Of a DNA stretch of 54,481 bases, positions 8,580 through 18,667 are shown in pieces. The stretch spans positions 1 through 54,481 of the forward strand of contig NZ_JACC01000034.1 of the NCBI RefSeq assembly GCF_000520955.1. Reading direction: 5' to 3'. Position 1 is the stretch's first letter; every line of letters starts with the position of its first letter. The notes beneath the pieces were generated by a model. That model searched no databases. It had not been told where the DNA came from and saw nothing but the letters and a program-made list of their open reading frames with translations. The translations under genes were made by a program, and so were the position numbers. This DNA is from Aquimarina pacifica (lineage in GTDB: Bacteria > Bacteroidota > Bacteroidia > Flavobacteriales > Flavobacteriaceae).

Positions 8580-8685
8580 CGATTAAAAAATTTTGGTAAA
8601 GATAATAGCTTCCACATAAAAAAAGTATCAATTCTTGATGATTTAGGAAATCGATAATAAATAAGGTGTTTTTGTAATAATGTTA

Positions 8686-8693
8686 TATTTTTG
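8686..8693 (+). promoter_or_regulatory. -7 promoter box TATTTTTG for ruvX-def
   Basis: Exact TAnnTTTG followed by C, 13 bases before the ruvX ATG at 8707. The longer open frame starting at 8680 would place this box inside coding sequence, which argues for the later start. Confidence 0.6.
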
Positions 8694-8706
8694 CAGAAAA
8701 ATAGAT

Positions 8707-9117
8707 ATGGCAAGAATCATGGCAATAGATTATGGAGGTAAACGTTGTGGTGTAGCAATTACTGACGAATCTCAGATTATTGCTTCAGGATTAACAACAG
8801 TTGATACCAAGGATATTTTGTCGTGGTTACAAGAGTATGTGTCTAAAGAACAGGTTGAGCTTTTTGTTGTTGGTGAACCAAAAAGATTACATGGAGAGCC
8901 TTCAGAAAGCGAAAAGTTAATTCAGCCTTTTTTAGAAAAATTAAATAAATTAATTCCTGATATTCCGGTTAAAAGATTGGATGAACGTTTTACTTCAAAA
9001 ATGGCATTTGATACTATGATAGCTAGTGGTATTTCAAAAAAGAAGAGAAGAGATAAAGCATTGGTTGATCAAATTAGTGCAACCATTATACTTCAGGATT
9101 ATCTTTATAACCAATAA
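8707..9117 (+). CDS. ruvX: Holliday junction resolvase-like protein RuvX/YqgF
   Basis: RNase H-fold nuclease of the YqgF family, linked to pre-16S rRNA 5' end maturation and, in some work, Holliday junction resolution. Its 136 residues match the family length. Seen: N-terminal MAIDYGGKRCGVAITD with the first catalytic aspartate, central FVVGEPKRL, VKRLDERFTS with the conserved DER, and C-terminal KALVDQISATIILQDYL with the last acidic residue. The frame extends upstream to 8680, but those nine codons overlap a promoter box, and MARIMAIDYGG is the usual N-terminus. def starts 24 bases downstream, so the two are an operon. Confidence 0.93.
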   Translation: MARIMAIDYGGKRCGVAITDESQIIASGLTTVDTKDILSWLQEYVSKEQVELFVVGEPKRLHGEPSESEKLIQPFLEKLNKLIPDIPVKRLDERFTSKMAFDTMIASGISKKKRRDKALVDQISATIILQDYLYNQ

Positions 9118-9141
9118 TAAAATAAATAAGTAATATACTAT

Positions 9142-9732
9142 ATGATACTTCCCATTGTAGCATACGGAGATCCTGTACTAAAGAAAAAAGCAAAAATAAT
9201 TGATGCAGTATATCCAAAACTGACAGAATTATTAGAAAACATGTTTGAAACCATGTATAATGCCCACGGAGTTGGATTAGCAGCTCCTCAGATAGGGTTG
9301 CCTATTCGATTATTTATTGTGGACACGAATCCTTTTTCTGAAGATGAGGAGTTGTCAGAAGAAGAAGCAAGTAAGCTTAAAGGGTTTAAAAAGGTGTTCA
9401 TTAATGCTACTATTTTAGAAGAAACAGGAGAAGAATGGGCTTTTAGCGAAGGGTGTCTTAGTATTCCTGATGTTCGTGAAGATGTATTTAGAAAAGAAAC
9501 GATTAAAATAAAATATGTTGACGAGAATTTTGTAGAACATATAGAAGTTTATAGTGGACTTATTGCAAGGGTTATTCAGCATGAATATGATCATATAGAA
9601 GGAGTTTTATTTACAGATAAACTTTCTACCCTGAAGAAAAGGTTGATAAAAGGGAAATTGATGAATATTTCTAAAGGAAAAATTAATTCAGAATATCGTA
9701 TGCGTTTTCCTTTGGCAAAAAAAGGAAGATAA
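9142..9732 (+). CDS. def: Peptide deformylase
   Basis: Removes the formyl group from the N-terminal methionine of new proteins, a metal hydrolase acting at the ribosome. All three signature motifs are present: GVGLAAPQIG at 43-52, EGCLSIPDV with metal ligand C105, and QHEYDHIEG with H147, catalytic E148 and H151. At 196 residues it resembles Bacteroidota deformylases with an acidic insertion (EDEELSEEEASKL) before the second motif. The ATG at 9142 starts MILPIVAYGDPVL, typical for the family. Coupled to ruvX by a 24-base gap. Only a weak AT-rich hairpin follows the stop at about 9730-9745. Confidence 0.97.
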   Translation: MILPIVAYGDPVLKKKAKIIDAVYPKLTELLENMFETMYNAHGVGLAAPQIGLPIRLFIVDTNPFSEDEELSEEEASKLKGFKKVFINATILEETGEEWAFSEGCLSIPDVREDVFRKETIKIKYVDENFVEHIEVYSGLIARVIQHEYDHIEGVLFTDKLSTLKKRLIKGKLMNISKGKINSEYRMRFPLAKKGR

Positions 9733-9825
9733 ATGCCTTCATTTATTTTACAAATATTTATGTTCATTAATGCTTGATTTTTTAAAACGAACTACAGATA
9801 TTTGCCAACTTTGAAAAGTATATAT

Positions 9826-10245
9826 ATGAGTTTAGATAAAATATTAGCAATATCCGGTAAGCCAGGTCTTTATGAATTGAAGACGCAAACACGTAGTGGT
9901 TTTTTGGCGGAATCTTTATTAGATGGAAAAAAAATATCGGTCAGTATAAGAAATAATGTAAGTGTATTAAGTGAAATTGCCATTTATACATTTACAGAAG
10001 AAGTGCCGTTGAGAGAAATATTTAAGAAGATTCATGAGAAAGAAGGAGGGGATCAGTCGATAAGCCATAAAGAATCTAAGAACAAACTAGAAACTTACTT
10101 TAGTGAAGTATTGCCTGATTATGATGAAGATAGAGTGTATGTTAGTGATATGAAGAAAGTCATTCAATGGTATAATATTTTACAGTCAAAAGGAATAACA
10201 GATTTTTCTGAACCAGAAGAAAAATCTTCTGAAGAAGAAGAATAA
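9826..10245 (+). CDS. DUF5606 family protein
   Basis: A 139-residue protein of the Bacteroidota-restricted DUF5606 group. No function is established. The N-terminus, SLDKILAISGKPGLYELKTQ followed by AESLLDGKKI, is highly characteristic, and the C-terminus is an acidic tail rich in glutamate. No signal or membrane segment, so cytosolic. The frame could start at a TTG at 9802, but that TTG belongs to a near-match -7 box GATATTTG (9797-9804), so the ATG at 9826 is preferred. A strong terminator follows immediately. Downstream of def by about 90 bases, probably with its own promoter. Confidence 0.85.
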   Translation: MSLDKILAISGKPGLYELKTQTRSGFLAESLLDGKKISVSIRNNVSVLSEIAIYTFTEEVPLREIFKKIHEKEGGDQSISHKESKNKLETYFSEVLPDYDEDRVYVSDMKKVIQWYNILQSKGITDFSEPEEKSSEEEE

Positions 10246-10261
10246 AAGTATAGCTTTTACT

Positions 10262-10296
10262 ATCAAAATCCTGTCGAGAGACGGGATTTTGATTTT
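10262..10296 (+). terminator. Intrinsic terminator after the DUF5606 gene
   Basis: Inverted repeat of 14 pairs: 10262-10275 pairs with 10280-10293, with one G-U pair and a GAGA tetraloop, followed by TTT. It sits 17 bases after the stop at 10245. Confidence 0.85.
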
Positions 10297-12205
<1,909 letters not shown>

Positions 12206-12334
12206 TAATTGGCGGGATAATTGAAATTGAATTATAATAAGTTTAGACATATAAAGTATTAGGTCCATTTTTTAATATGAACCAGGGTAATAAAATTCTT
12301 GTAAGTCTTTTGAAAAATAAATAAATATAAACAG

Positions 12335-12409
12335 ATGAAAGCCTATCTGAATCCATCAGAAATAGGCTTTTTATACTTAAGTACATGGAAGAAAAGAAAT
12401 TTGATCTGA
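12335..12409 (+). other. Possible 24-codon leader reading frame spanning the pre-yidC hairpin
   Basis: An ATG at 12335 after an A-rich leader opens a short frame (MKAYLNPSEIGF...) that runs through the complete hairpin at 12338-12372 and overlaps the yidC start in another frame, ending at a TGA at 12407-12409. Translation would prevent the hairpin from folding. Whether it is translated is not known; it may be chance. Confidence 0.2.
12338..12372 (+). terminator. Terminator-like hairpin 13 bases before the yidC start
   Basis: Nine-pair outer stem AAAGCCTAT (12338-12346) with ATAGGCTTT (12362-12370), a four-pair inner stem CTGA/TCAG, loop ATCCA, two-base bulge, ending in five T. It can terminate pyrG transcripts, but there is no room for a promoter between it and the yidC ATG at 12385, so it may be a leaky terminator or attenuator. 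Confidence 0.7.
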
Positions 12410-14268
12410 ATTCAATAATCGGATTTGCACTTATTTTTGGAATCATAGTTTGGATGTTTTATCTAAATCAGCCAACACCAGAAGAAATAGAGGCAGAAAA
12501 AGCTAAAAAAGAACAGGTAGCTGCGGACAAAAAAGTAGAAAAGGAAAATACCACTGATTTTGTAAGCGAAAGTGAAGCAATAGTGGTTAATCCTCAGGAT
12601 TCAGTTGCCTTATTAAATGCAAAGTCTCAATTAGGAGCATTTGCTTATTCTGCTAGTTTGCCATCTGCAAAAGAGGAGTTTACTCTCATCGAAAACGAAC
12701 TGTTAAGTCTTAAAGTAAGTAATAGAGGAGGATATATATCAGAAGCATTATTGAAAAATTTCAAGACATATGATTCTGTACCTTTATATCTTATTAAGGA
12801 TGGAAAAAATGCTTCTTTCAATATAAATTTCGGAACAACAGATAATCGCATACTTAATACGAAAGATTTATTTTTTGAACCTGCAGTTAGCAAAAGTGGA
12901 GAGAATACAATTTTATCTATGAAGCTAAAGGTTTCTGATTCTAAATATTTAGAATATCGCTATGAGCTGAAGCCTAATGACTATATGCTTGATTTTACTG
13001 TTAGGTCTCAGGGATTACAGCAAGTTATTAATAGCAGTCAAACCGTGAACCTTGATTGGAAATTACAAGCAATACGACATGCAAAAAGTGCATCATATGA
13101 GAATCGTTATACAGATATTCATTATGAGTTTGATGGTGATAGAGATGATTTTACAGGCCAAGGAGAGTTCGATGATGAACAAGAAGATAATGTAAGTTGG
13201 ATAGGATTTAAACAACATTTCTTTACTTCTATTTTGTTTACAGATACGCCATTTAAGACAGCATCCTTTACCTCAAAAAATATTGCAAGTACAACAGAAC
13301 TTGATGATAAGGATATCAAAGTAACCAAAGAGTTTGCAGCATCTATGCCATTAGAGTTACAAGGGGGAGAATTAAATTATAACATGGATTGGTATTATGG
13401 TCCTACCGATTATGAGATTCTTAACGCATATGACCGTAACCTTGATGAAATTGTACCATTAGGATGGGGGATTTTTGGAGTTATTAACCGATATATATTT
13501 ATACCATTTTTCGGATTCTTAAGTGGTTTTCTTCCTTATGGACTGGCAATTGTTGTTATGACTATTATTGTTCGTATCGTATTATCCCCTGTTACGTATA
13601 AGTCATATGTTTCTCAGGCCAAAATGAAAGTTTTAAGGCCAGAGATTACAGAAATTAACGAAAAGTATAAAGACAATGCCATGAAAAAGCAGCAGGAAAC
13701 TATGGCGCTTTATGGTAAAGCAGGAGTGAACCCGATGAGTGGCTGCTTACCAGCATTAATGCAGATACCCGTCTTTTATGCCTTGTTTAACTTTTTTCCA
13801 AGTGCCTTTCAGTTACGACAAAAGAGTTTTTTGTGGGCAGATGATTTATCAAGTTACGATAATATAGCACAATTACCATTTACAATTCCATTTTATGGGG
13901 ATCATGTTAGTTTGTTTCCAATATTAGCGTCTATAGCTATTTTTATATATATGACAATGACTACAGGTCAAACTATGCAGACACAGCAGCCGGGAATGCC
14001 AAATATGAAATTCATAATGTATCTTTCTCCGCTGATGATGTTATTCTTCTTTAATAATTATGCTAGTGGATTGTCACTGTATTATTTTATCTCCAACTTA
14101 ATTACTATTGGTATTATGTTAGTAATCAAAAATGTGATTATAGATGAAGATAAAATTCATGCCAAAATTCAAGAGAATAAGAAGAAACCCAAGAAACAAG
14201 GGAAATTTCAGAAAAAAATGAAAGAATTAATGGAGCAAGCAGAAGAACAAAAAGCAAAAAAGAAATAA
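12385..14268 (+). CDS. yidC: Membrane protein insertase YidC
   Basis: Inserts and folds inner-membrane proteins, alone or with SecYEG. At 627 residues it has the Gram-negative layout: one N-terminal membrane segment (IIGFALIFGIIVWMFYL), a low-complexity linker rich in E/K/A, a large periplasmic beta domain (about 70-350), and the conserved C-terminal five-helix region. Diagnostic motifs are VNPMSGCLPALMQIPVFYAL and GMPNMKFIMYLSPLMML, with a lysine-rich cytosolic tail (KKKPKKQGKFQKKMKE) that can bind ribosomes. The ATG at 12385 gives the first segment the right position. It follows pyrG, with a terminator-like hairpin just before it and a strong terminator after it. Confidence 0.97.
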   Translation: MEEKKFDLNSIIGFALIFGIIVWMFYLNQPTPEEIEAEKAKKEQVAADKKVEKENTTDFVSESEAIVVNPQDSVALLNAKSQLGAFAYSASLPSAKEEFTLIENELLSLKVSNRGGYISEALLKNFKTYDSVPLYLIKDGKNASFNINFGTTDNRILNTKDLFFEPAVSKSGENTILSMKLKVSDSKYLEYRYELKPNDYMLDFTVRSQGLQQVINSSQTVNLDWKLQAIRHAKSASYENRYTDIHYEFDGDRDDFTGQGEFDDEQEDNVSWIGFKQHFFTSILFTDTPFKTASFTSKNIASTTELDDKDIKVTKEFAASMPLELQGGELNYNMDWYYGPTDYEILNAYDRNLDEIVPLGWGIFGVINRYIFIPFFGFLSGFLPYGLAIVVMTIIVRIVLSPVTYKSYVSQAKMKVLRPEITEINEKYKDNAMKKQQETMALYGKAGVNPMSGCLPALMQIPVFYALFNFFPSAFQLRQKSFLWADDLSSYDNIAQLPFTIPFYGDHVSLFPILASIAIFIYMTMTTGQTMQTQQPGMPNMKFIMYLSPLMMLFFFNNYASGLSLYYFISNLITIGIMLVIKNVIIDEDKIHAKIQENKKKPKKQGKFQKKMKELMEQAEEQKAKKK

Positions 14269-14288
14269 ATCTTTTTGATATATTATAG

Positions 14289-14317
14289 AAAGAGCCCCTT
14301 TTTTAAGGGGCTTTTTT
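14289..14317 (+). terminator. Intrinsic terminator after yidC
   Basis: AGCCCCTT (14293-14300), loop TTTT, AAGGGGCT (14305-14312), preceded by an A-tract and followed by T to 14317. It lies 20 bases after the yidC stop. Confidence 0.93.
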
Positions 14318-14555
14318 GCGTTTTATACCATAGTTTCATATTTTTAATTAACCATATTGGTATACTTTTTGAAAACTATATTCGTTGAATTAATCATCTA
14401 ACGTATTATTTGTTTAGATTCTTTGAAAAAAAAGGAGATGTTTTTCAGAAAATCGAAAAGTTAAATGAACAAGTTATACGTCACGAATTTGTTATTTCTT
14501 ATATAGGCAACACCTATAAAGAATAATAATAAAGGATATAAATTAAATAATAATT

Positions 14556-15242
14556 ATGCGAAGTGTTTTTTTAATTTGTCTCATACATATTACAGGTTTT
14601 TCTGTTACGGCTCAAGAATATAATGCATTTGATGCTGAAGGAAAAAGACATGGAAAATGGCAGAAAAAATATGAAAACTCTGATCAACTGCGTTATGAAG
14701 GAACTTTTGAGCATGGAAAAGAAGTAGGTGAATTTAAGTTCTATAAACCTACAAATGGTGAGTTTCCCACAGCTATAAAATTTTACTCTAAAGATACGGA
14801 TACGGTAAAAGTAAAATATTTCACAAAAAAAGGAAGGGTAATTAGTCAAGGTCAACTAATTAATAAAGATAGAGTAGGGACTTGGCAATACTATCATAAT
14901 GAAGATAATAAGATTATGATGATTGAACAATATCAGTCAGGAAAGCTGCATGGTTATCAAAGAACCTATTTCAAGAACGGACAAATCACTGAGGATACAC
15001 CGTATTACAATGGTAATAAGCATGGTAAAAGTATAATGTACTCAGATACAGGAGTAGTATTGAAAGAATTTATTTATGAACACGGTCAATTGCATGGTTT
15101 AACTAAGTATTATGATACAGATGGTACATTAATGATAGAAGGTAAATATAAAAGAGACAGAAAAGATAGTATCTGGAATTATTATACAAATGGAAAACTT
15201 ACTGAACAAAAATTATTTCCTGTTTCAAAAAGAGGGTTGTAA
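14556..15242 (+). CDS. Secreted MORN-repeat / YwqK-like protein
   Basis: A 228-residue protein with a Sec signal peptide (RSVFLICLIHITGFSVTAQ, cleavage after about residue 19), so it is exported to the periplasm or surface. The mature part is a chain of MORN-type repeats: EGKRHGKWQKKYEN, GTFEHGKEVGEFKFY, GQLINKDRVGTWQYYHN, YQSGKLHGYQRTYFKNG, YNGNKHGKSIMYSD, HGQLHGLTKYYDTDGTL, each with the G-x-x-x-G-x-W/Y pattern. Databases call many such proteins YwqK-family antitoxins, but this is a name by similarity rather than a shown activity. It is followed 37 bases later by a membrane-anchored LAS-type peptidase, probably in one transcript. Its function is unknown. Confidence 0.8.
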   Translation: MRSVFLICLIHITGFSVTAQEYNAFDAEGKRHGKWQKKYENSDQLRYEGTFEHGKEVGEFKFYKPTNGEFPTAIKFYSKDTDTVKVKYFTKKGRVISQGQLINKDRVGTWQYYHNEDNKIMMIEQYQSGKLHGYQRTYFKNGQITEDTPYYNGNKHGKSIMYSDTGVVLKEFIYEHGQLHGLTKYYDTDGTLMIEGKYKRDRKDSIWNYYTNGKLTEQKLFPVSKRGL

Positions 15243-15279
15243 AGCCTAGGGGTTTTATTCTCCTAAATGGTAAGTATAC

Positions 15280-16101
15280 TTGATCAAAACACATTATTTA
15301 TTGAATATTGTATTGAAAATAATAAGTAAAATACTTCTATTTTGCTTTTTGACAATGGTTACACAGATCGGCGGATTTGCACTGTTACTAAGTTTTTATA
15401 TTAACAAAAAATTGAAAATTAGTTTTTTGGGTAGACCGCTCATTACTTTTGTAACAGTATACCTCATATTTTCATTGGTAATAGTGCCCATTGTAGCTCC
15501 GATTTTTGGAAGGGAGAAAGTAAAACATATCAATAACATTTATCCTGTAAATTATATGACGGTTTTGCTCAACAGAAACTATGTTAGGCCAGACCTAAAC
15601 AAGATGTTACAAAATACGGCAAAAGAGTTAGAGAATACAGGGATATACATACACTACTTAGATGCAAACTTTCCATTCATGGACAGTTTTCCTCTTCTAC
15701 CACATTTGAGCCATAGTGATGGTAAGAAAATAGATGTTAGTTTGATTTATGAAACTCCAGAAGGCATAATTTCTTCTTCTCAGAAATCAATGAGTGGTTA
15801 CGGAGTTTTTGAACCTCCCAAAACTAAAGAGTTTAATCAGATAGCTATTTGTCTTAAAAATGGGTATCTTCAATATGACTTTCCTAAATATGTAACTTTC
15901 GGAAAAATAAATAAAAACCTTTCTTTTTCTGATGCAGGCACAAAAAGATTAATTCAAGGATTTTTGAAAAGTAATTTATTAGGTAAACTTTTTATTGAAC
16001 CTCATTTAAAACAAAGACTTAGATTAAATAATACAAAAGTAAAATATCACGGTTGTCAAGCGGTGCGACATGATGACCATATTCACCTACAATTAAAATA
16101 G
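15280..16101 (+). CDS. Membrane-anchored putative LAS-superfamily (MepA/M15-like) peptidoglycan peptidase
   Basis: A 273-residue protein with two N-terminal hydrophobic segments (about 9-41 and 50-77), then a soluble domain likely in the periplasm. The soluble part has HSDGKKID at 145-152, the H-x6-D zinc motif, and at the C-terminus RHDDHIHLQ (263-271), the H-x-H motif. Both match the metal and catalytic site of LAS peptidases, and HDDH-x-H is especially like penicillin-insensitive endopeptidase MepA (M74). I infer that it cuts peptide cross-links in peptidoglycan. No in-frame ATG precedes the second half of the first hydrophobic segment, so a TTG at 15280 (or 15301) is the likely start. It lies downstream of the MORN protein. 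Confidence 0.65.
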   Translation: MIKTHYLLNIVLKIISKILLFCFLTMVTQIGGFALLLSFYINKKLKISFLGRPLITFVTVYLIFSLVIVPIVAPIFGREKVKHINNIYPVNYMTVLLNRNYVRPDLNKMLQNTAKELENTGIYIHYLDANFPFMDSFPLLPHLSHSDGKKIDVSLIYETPEGIISSSQKSMSGYGVFEPPKTKEFNQIAICLKNGYLQYDFPKYVTFGKINKNLSFSDAGTKRLIQGFLKSNLLGKLFIEPHLKQRLRLNNTKVKYHGCQAVRHDDHIHLQLK

Positions 16102-16462
16102 GAGTATACACCTTTATAAATAATGAGACGATGGTATAATAATTGCCATTTTTATCCCAAGAAGTAGTATTATCCTCGTATATCTAAACGTTGTAATAGG
16201 AGTTTGTAATAAGACTTAGTAATAGTGTAGATATAGCGATCAATAGTGTTTTCTTGTAGTTTTAAGCAATAATAAACTTTTTAAGGTATAATCCGGGTTT
16301 AAAATAAAACCATAAAATGATATGATCGAGGTACTCGTTTTATTCATTACTTTTGCAGGATAATTTAAAAGCAAAATCTGATAATATTATGTGTAAGTTG
16401 AATTTTCTTTTCTAGTTAGTTTAGAATATACATGGTATTAAAAAAAAGAAAGGATTTTTTTG
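16102..16462 (+). other. Intergenic region before mnmA
   Basis: A gap of 361 bases with no open frame or RNA that I can support. It carries a -7 box at 16348-16355. No terminator is evident after the peptidase gene. Confidence 0.5.
16348..16355 (+). promoter_or_regulatory. -7 promoter box TACTTTTG for mnmA
   Basis: Exact TAnnTTTG followed by C, about 107 bases before the mnmA ATG at 16463, implying a leader of roughly 100 nucleotides. No clear -33 TTG. Confidence 0.5.
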
Positions 16463-17650
16463 ATGAAAAGAGTAATTGTAGGTTTATCAGGAGGTGTTGA
16501 TTCGAGTGTAGCCGCATATTTGTTAAAGAAGCAGGGATACGAAGTTATTGGGCTTTTTATGAAGAATTGGCATGATGATTCGGTAACTATATCAGATGAG
16601 TGCCCATGGTTAGATGATAGTAATGATGCATTATTGGTAGCCGAGAAATTAGGGATTCCTTTTCAGACAGTAGATCTCAGTGAGCAGTATAAAGAGCGTA
16701 TTGTAGATTATATGTTTAATGAGTATGAAAAAGGAAGAACACCTAATCCCGATGTATTGTGCAATAGAGAAATTAAGTTTGATGTTTTTATGAAGATTGC
16801 ACTTTCTTTGGGAGCAGATTACGTTGCAACAGGTCACTATTGTAGAAAAGATACCATTGTAAAAGAAGGAAAAGAAGTATATCGTTTACTAGAAGGAAAA
16901 GATCCTAATAAAGATCAATCGTATTTTTTATGTCAGCTATCGCAAGATCAACTTGCAAAAACACTCTTTCCTGTAGGTGAGTTGTTAAAACCAGAAGTAC
17001 GTGATATTGCCAAAGAACAGGATCTGGTAACTGCTGATAAAAAGGATTCTCAAGGATTATGTTTTATCGGTAAGGTACGTTTGCCTGAATTTCTTCAGCA
17101 AAAATTAGAACCCAAAAAAGGGAACATTATAGAAATCCCTTCTTCTGAAGAAAAATATCAGCGTATAATGCCAGAATTTAGTTCTAAAAAAGAAGAATTA
17201 AAATTTCTGTCTAGAAAGTATACGTATAATGTGACCGAAGGCAAAATCGTAGGAAAACATCAGGGAGCACATTATTATACAAAAGGCCAAAGAAAAGGAC
17301 TTGCTGTAGGAGGGACCCCTGAACCACTTTTTGTAATCGAAACTGATGTTACAACCAATACAATCTACACTGGCCAAGGAAAAACGCACCCCGGATTATA
17401 CAGAAAAGCTTTGTTTATTGCCAATGACGAATTGCATTGGGTACGCGAAGATCTCATGATTGGTGTGGATCAAGAGCTTATTGTAAAAGCTAGAATTCGA
17501 TATAGACAACCTTTAGATAATGCGATATTACATAGAGTAGATGCGGGAATGTATGTTGTTTTTCAGAATCATCAAAGTGCCATCACCGAAGGTCAATTTG
17601 TAGCTTGGTATATTGATGATGAATTAGTAGGGTCTGGTGTAATTTCGTAA
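16463..17650 (+). CDS. mnmA: tRNA-specific 2-thiouridylase
   Basis: Adds sulfur to uridine 34 of the tRNAs for Lys, Glu and Gln, using ATP and a persulfide relay. Seen: the PP-loop [15 protein letters not shown] at 7-21, MKNWHDD, catalytic C100 in [10 protein letters not shown], and the persulfide-accepting C200 in [10 protein letters not shown] central insertion and a C-terminal beta-barrel ([15 protein letters not shown] onward) complete the usual fold, though the 395-residue chain is slightly longer than the E. coli protein. A TTG lies directly before the ATG at 16463, and I use the ATG. A small hairpin at 17659 and a 64-base gap separate it from the flavoprotein gene. Confidence 0.96.
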   Translation: MKRVIVGLSGGVDSSVAAYLLKKQGYEVIGLFMKNWHDDSVTISDECPWLDDSNDALLVAEKLGIPFQTVDLSEQYKERIVDYMFNEYEKGRTPNPDVLCNREIKFDVFMKIALSLGADYVATGHYCRKDTIVKEGKEVYRLLEGKDPNKDQSYFLCQLSQDQLAKTLFPVGELLKPEVRDIAKEQDLVTADKKDSQGLCFIGKVRLPEFLQQKLEPKKGNIIEIPSSEEKYQRIMPEFSSKKEELKFLSRKYTYNVTEGKIVGKHQGAHYYTKGQRKGLAVGGTPEPLFVIETDVTTNTIYTGQGKTHPGLYRKALFIANDELHWVREDLMIGVDQELIVKARIRYRQPLDNAILHRVDAGMYVVFQNHQSAITEGQFVAWYIDDELVGSGVIS

Positions 17651-17658
17651 CTTGTCTA

Positions 17659-17676
17659 TTATAGGATAACCTATAA
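17659..17676 (+). repeat. Small perfect hairpin between mnmA and the flavoprotein gene
   Basis: TTATAGG (17659-17665), loop ATAA, CCTATAA (17670-17676). No T-tract follows, so it is not a normal terminator. It could be an mRNA processing or stability element, or chance. Confidence 0.35.
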
Positions 17677-17714
17677 CACAAATAGTGTTTTTGAGTATTT
17701 AGAAAAGGAAAATA

Positions 17715-18659
17715 ATGAATAAAATTAATGATCTTTTTGCTATTAAGTACCCAATAATTCAAGGCGGAATGATTTGGGCAAGCGGTTGGAGATTAGTCAG
17801 TGCAGTAAGTAATGCAGGAGGGTTAGGGCTTATTGGAGCAGGATCTATGTATCCAGATATTTTAAGAGAGCATATACAGAAATGTAAAAAAGCAACAGAC
17901 AAACCATTTGGGGTAAATATCCCTATGTTATACCCTAATCTCGAAGAGATTATTCAAATTATTATTGAAGAGGATGTAAAAATAGTGTTTACGTCTGCAG
18001 GAAACCCTAAAACATATACTTCTTTTCTTAAAGAGAGAGGGATAATAGTGGTTCATGTGGTAAGTAGCTTAAAATTTGCACTCAAAGCCCAAGAAGCAGG
18101 TGTAGATGCTATTGTCGCCGAAGGTTTTGAAGCAGGGGGGCACAATGGTAGAGACGAGACGACAACATTGGCACTAATACCAATGATCAAAGAAAAAATT
18201 GATATCCCAATTATTGCCGCAGGAGGAATCGCAACAGGCGCTGCTATGTATGCTGTTATGGCGTTAGGAGCTAATGGTGTGCAAGTAGGTAGTCGATTTG
18301 TAGCTAGCGAAGAAGCATCGTCGCATATTGATTTTAAAAAAATGGTCGTAAACGCTAAAGAAGGAGATACGACATTAACTCTCAAAGAGCTAGCACCTGT
18401 ACGCTTATTAAAAAACAAATTTTATCAAGATGTACATGAACTGTATGCTCAGGCTCCATCGGTAGAGGAATTAAAGGTATTACTTGGGCGAGCTAGAGCC
18501 AAAAGAGGAATGTTTGAAGGTGATCTTGATGAGGGAGAATTAGAAATAGGACAAGTATCTGGGTTGATTCATGATATTAAACCCGCTGCAGATATTGTTG
18601 ATACAATGATCAATGAGTTTCTGGCTACGCAAAAAATGATGAAAGAAATCTCCATATAA
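17715..18659 (+). CDS. FMN-dependent nitronate monooxygenase / FabK-like enzyme
   Basis: TIM-barrel flavoenzyme of 314 residues in the family of nitronate monooxygenase and enoyl-ACP reductase II (FabK). Seen: YPIIQGGMIWAS (flavin binding, N-terminal), GGLGLIGAGSM, FGVNIPML, then EGFEAGGHNG with the catalytic-type H143, followed by PIIAAGGIATG and ANGVQVGSRFVAS, which bind the FMN phosphate. Typical substrates are alkyl nitronates or enoyl-ACP, and sequence alone does not separate them. Cytosolic. mazG starts 8 bases after the stop, so the pair is cotranscribed, likely together with mnmA. Confidence 0.85.
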   Translation: MNKINDLFAIKYPIIQGGMIWASGWRLVSAVSNAGGLGLIGAGSMYPDILREHIQKCKKATDKPFGVNIPMLYPNLEEIIQIIIEEDVKIVFTSAGNPKTYTSFLKERGIIVVHVVSSLKFALKAQEAGVDAIVAEGFEAGGHNGRDETTTLALIPMIKEKIDIPIIAAGGIATGAAMYAVMALGANGVQVGSRFVASEEASSHIDFKKMVVNAKEGDTTLTLKELAPVRLLKNKFYQDVHELYAQAPSVEELKVLLGRARAKRGMFEGDLDEGELEIGQVSGLIHDIKPAADIVDTMINEFLATQKMMKEISI

Positions 18660-18667
18660 CTATACAT

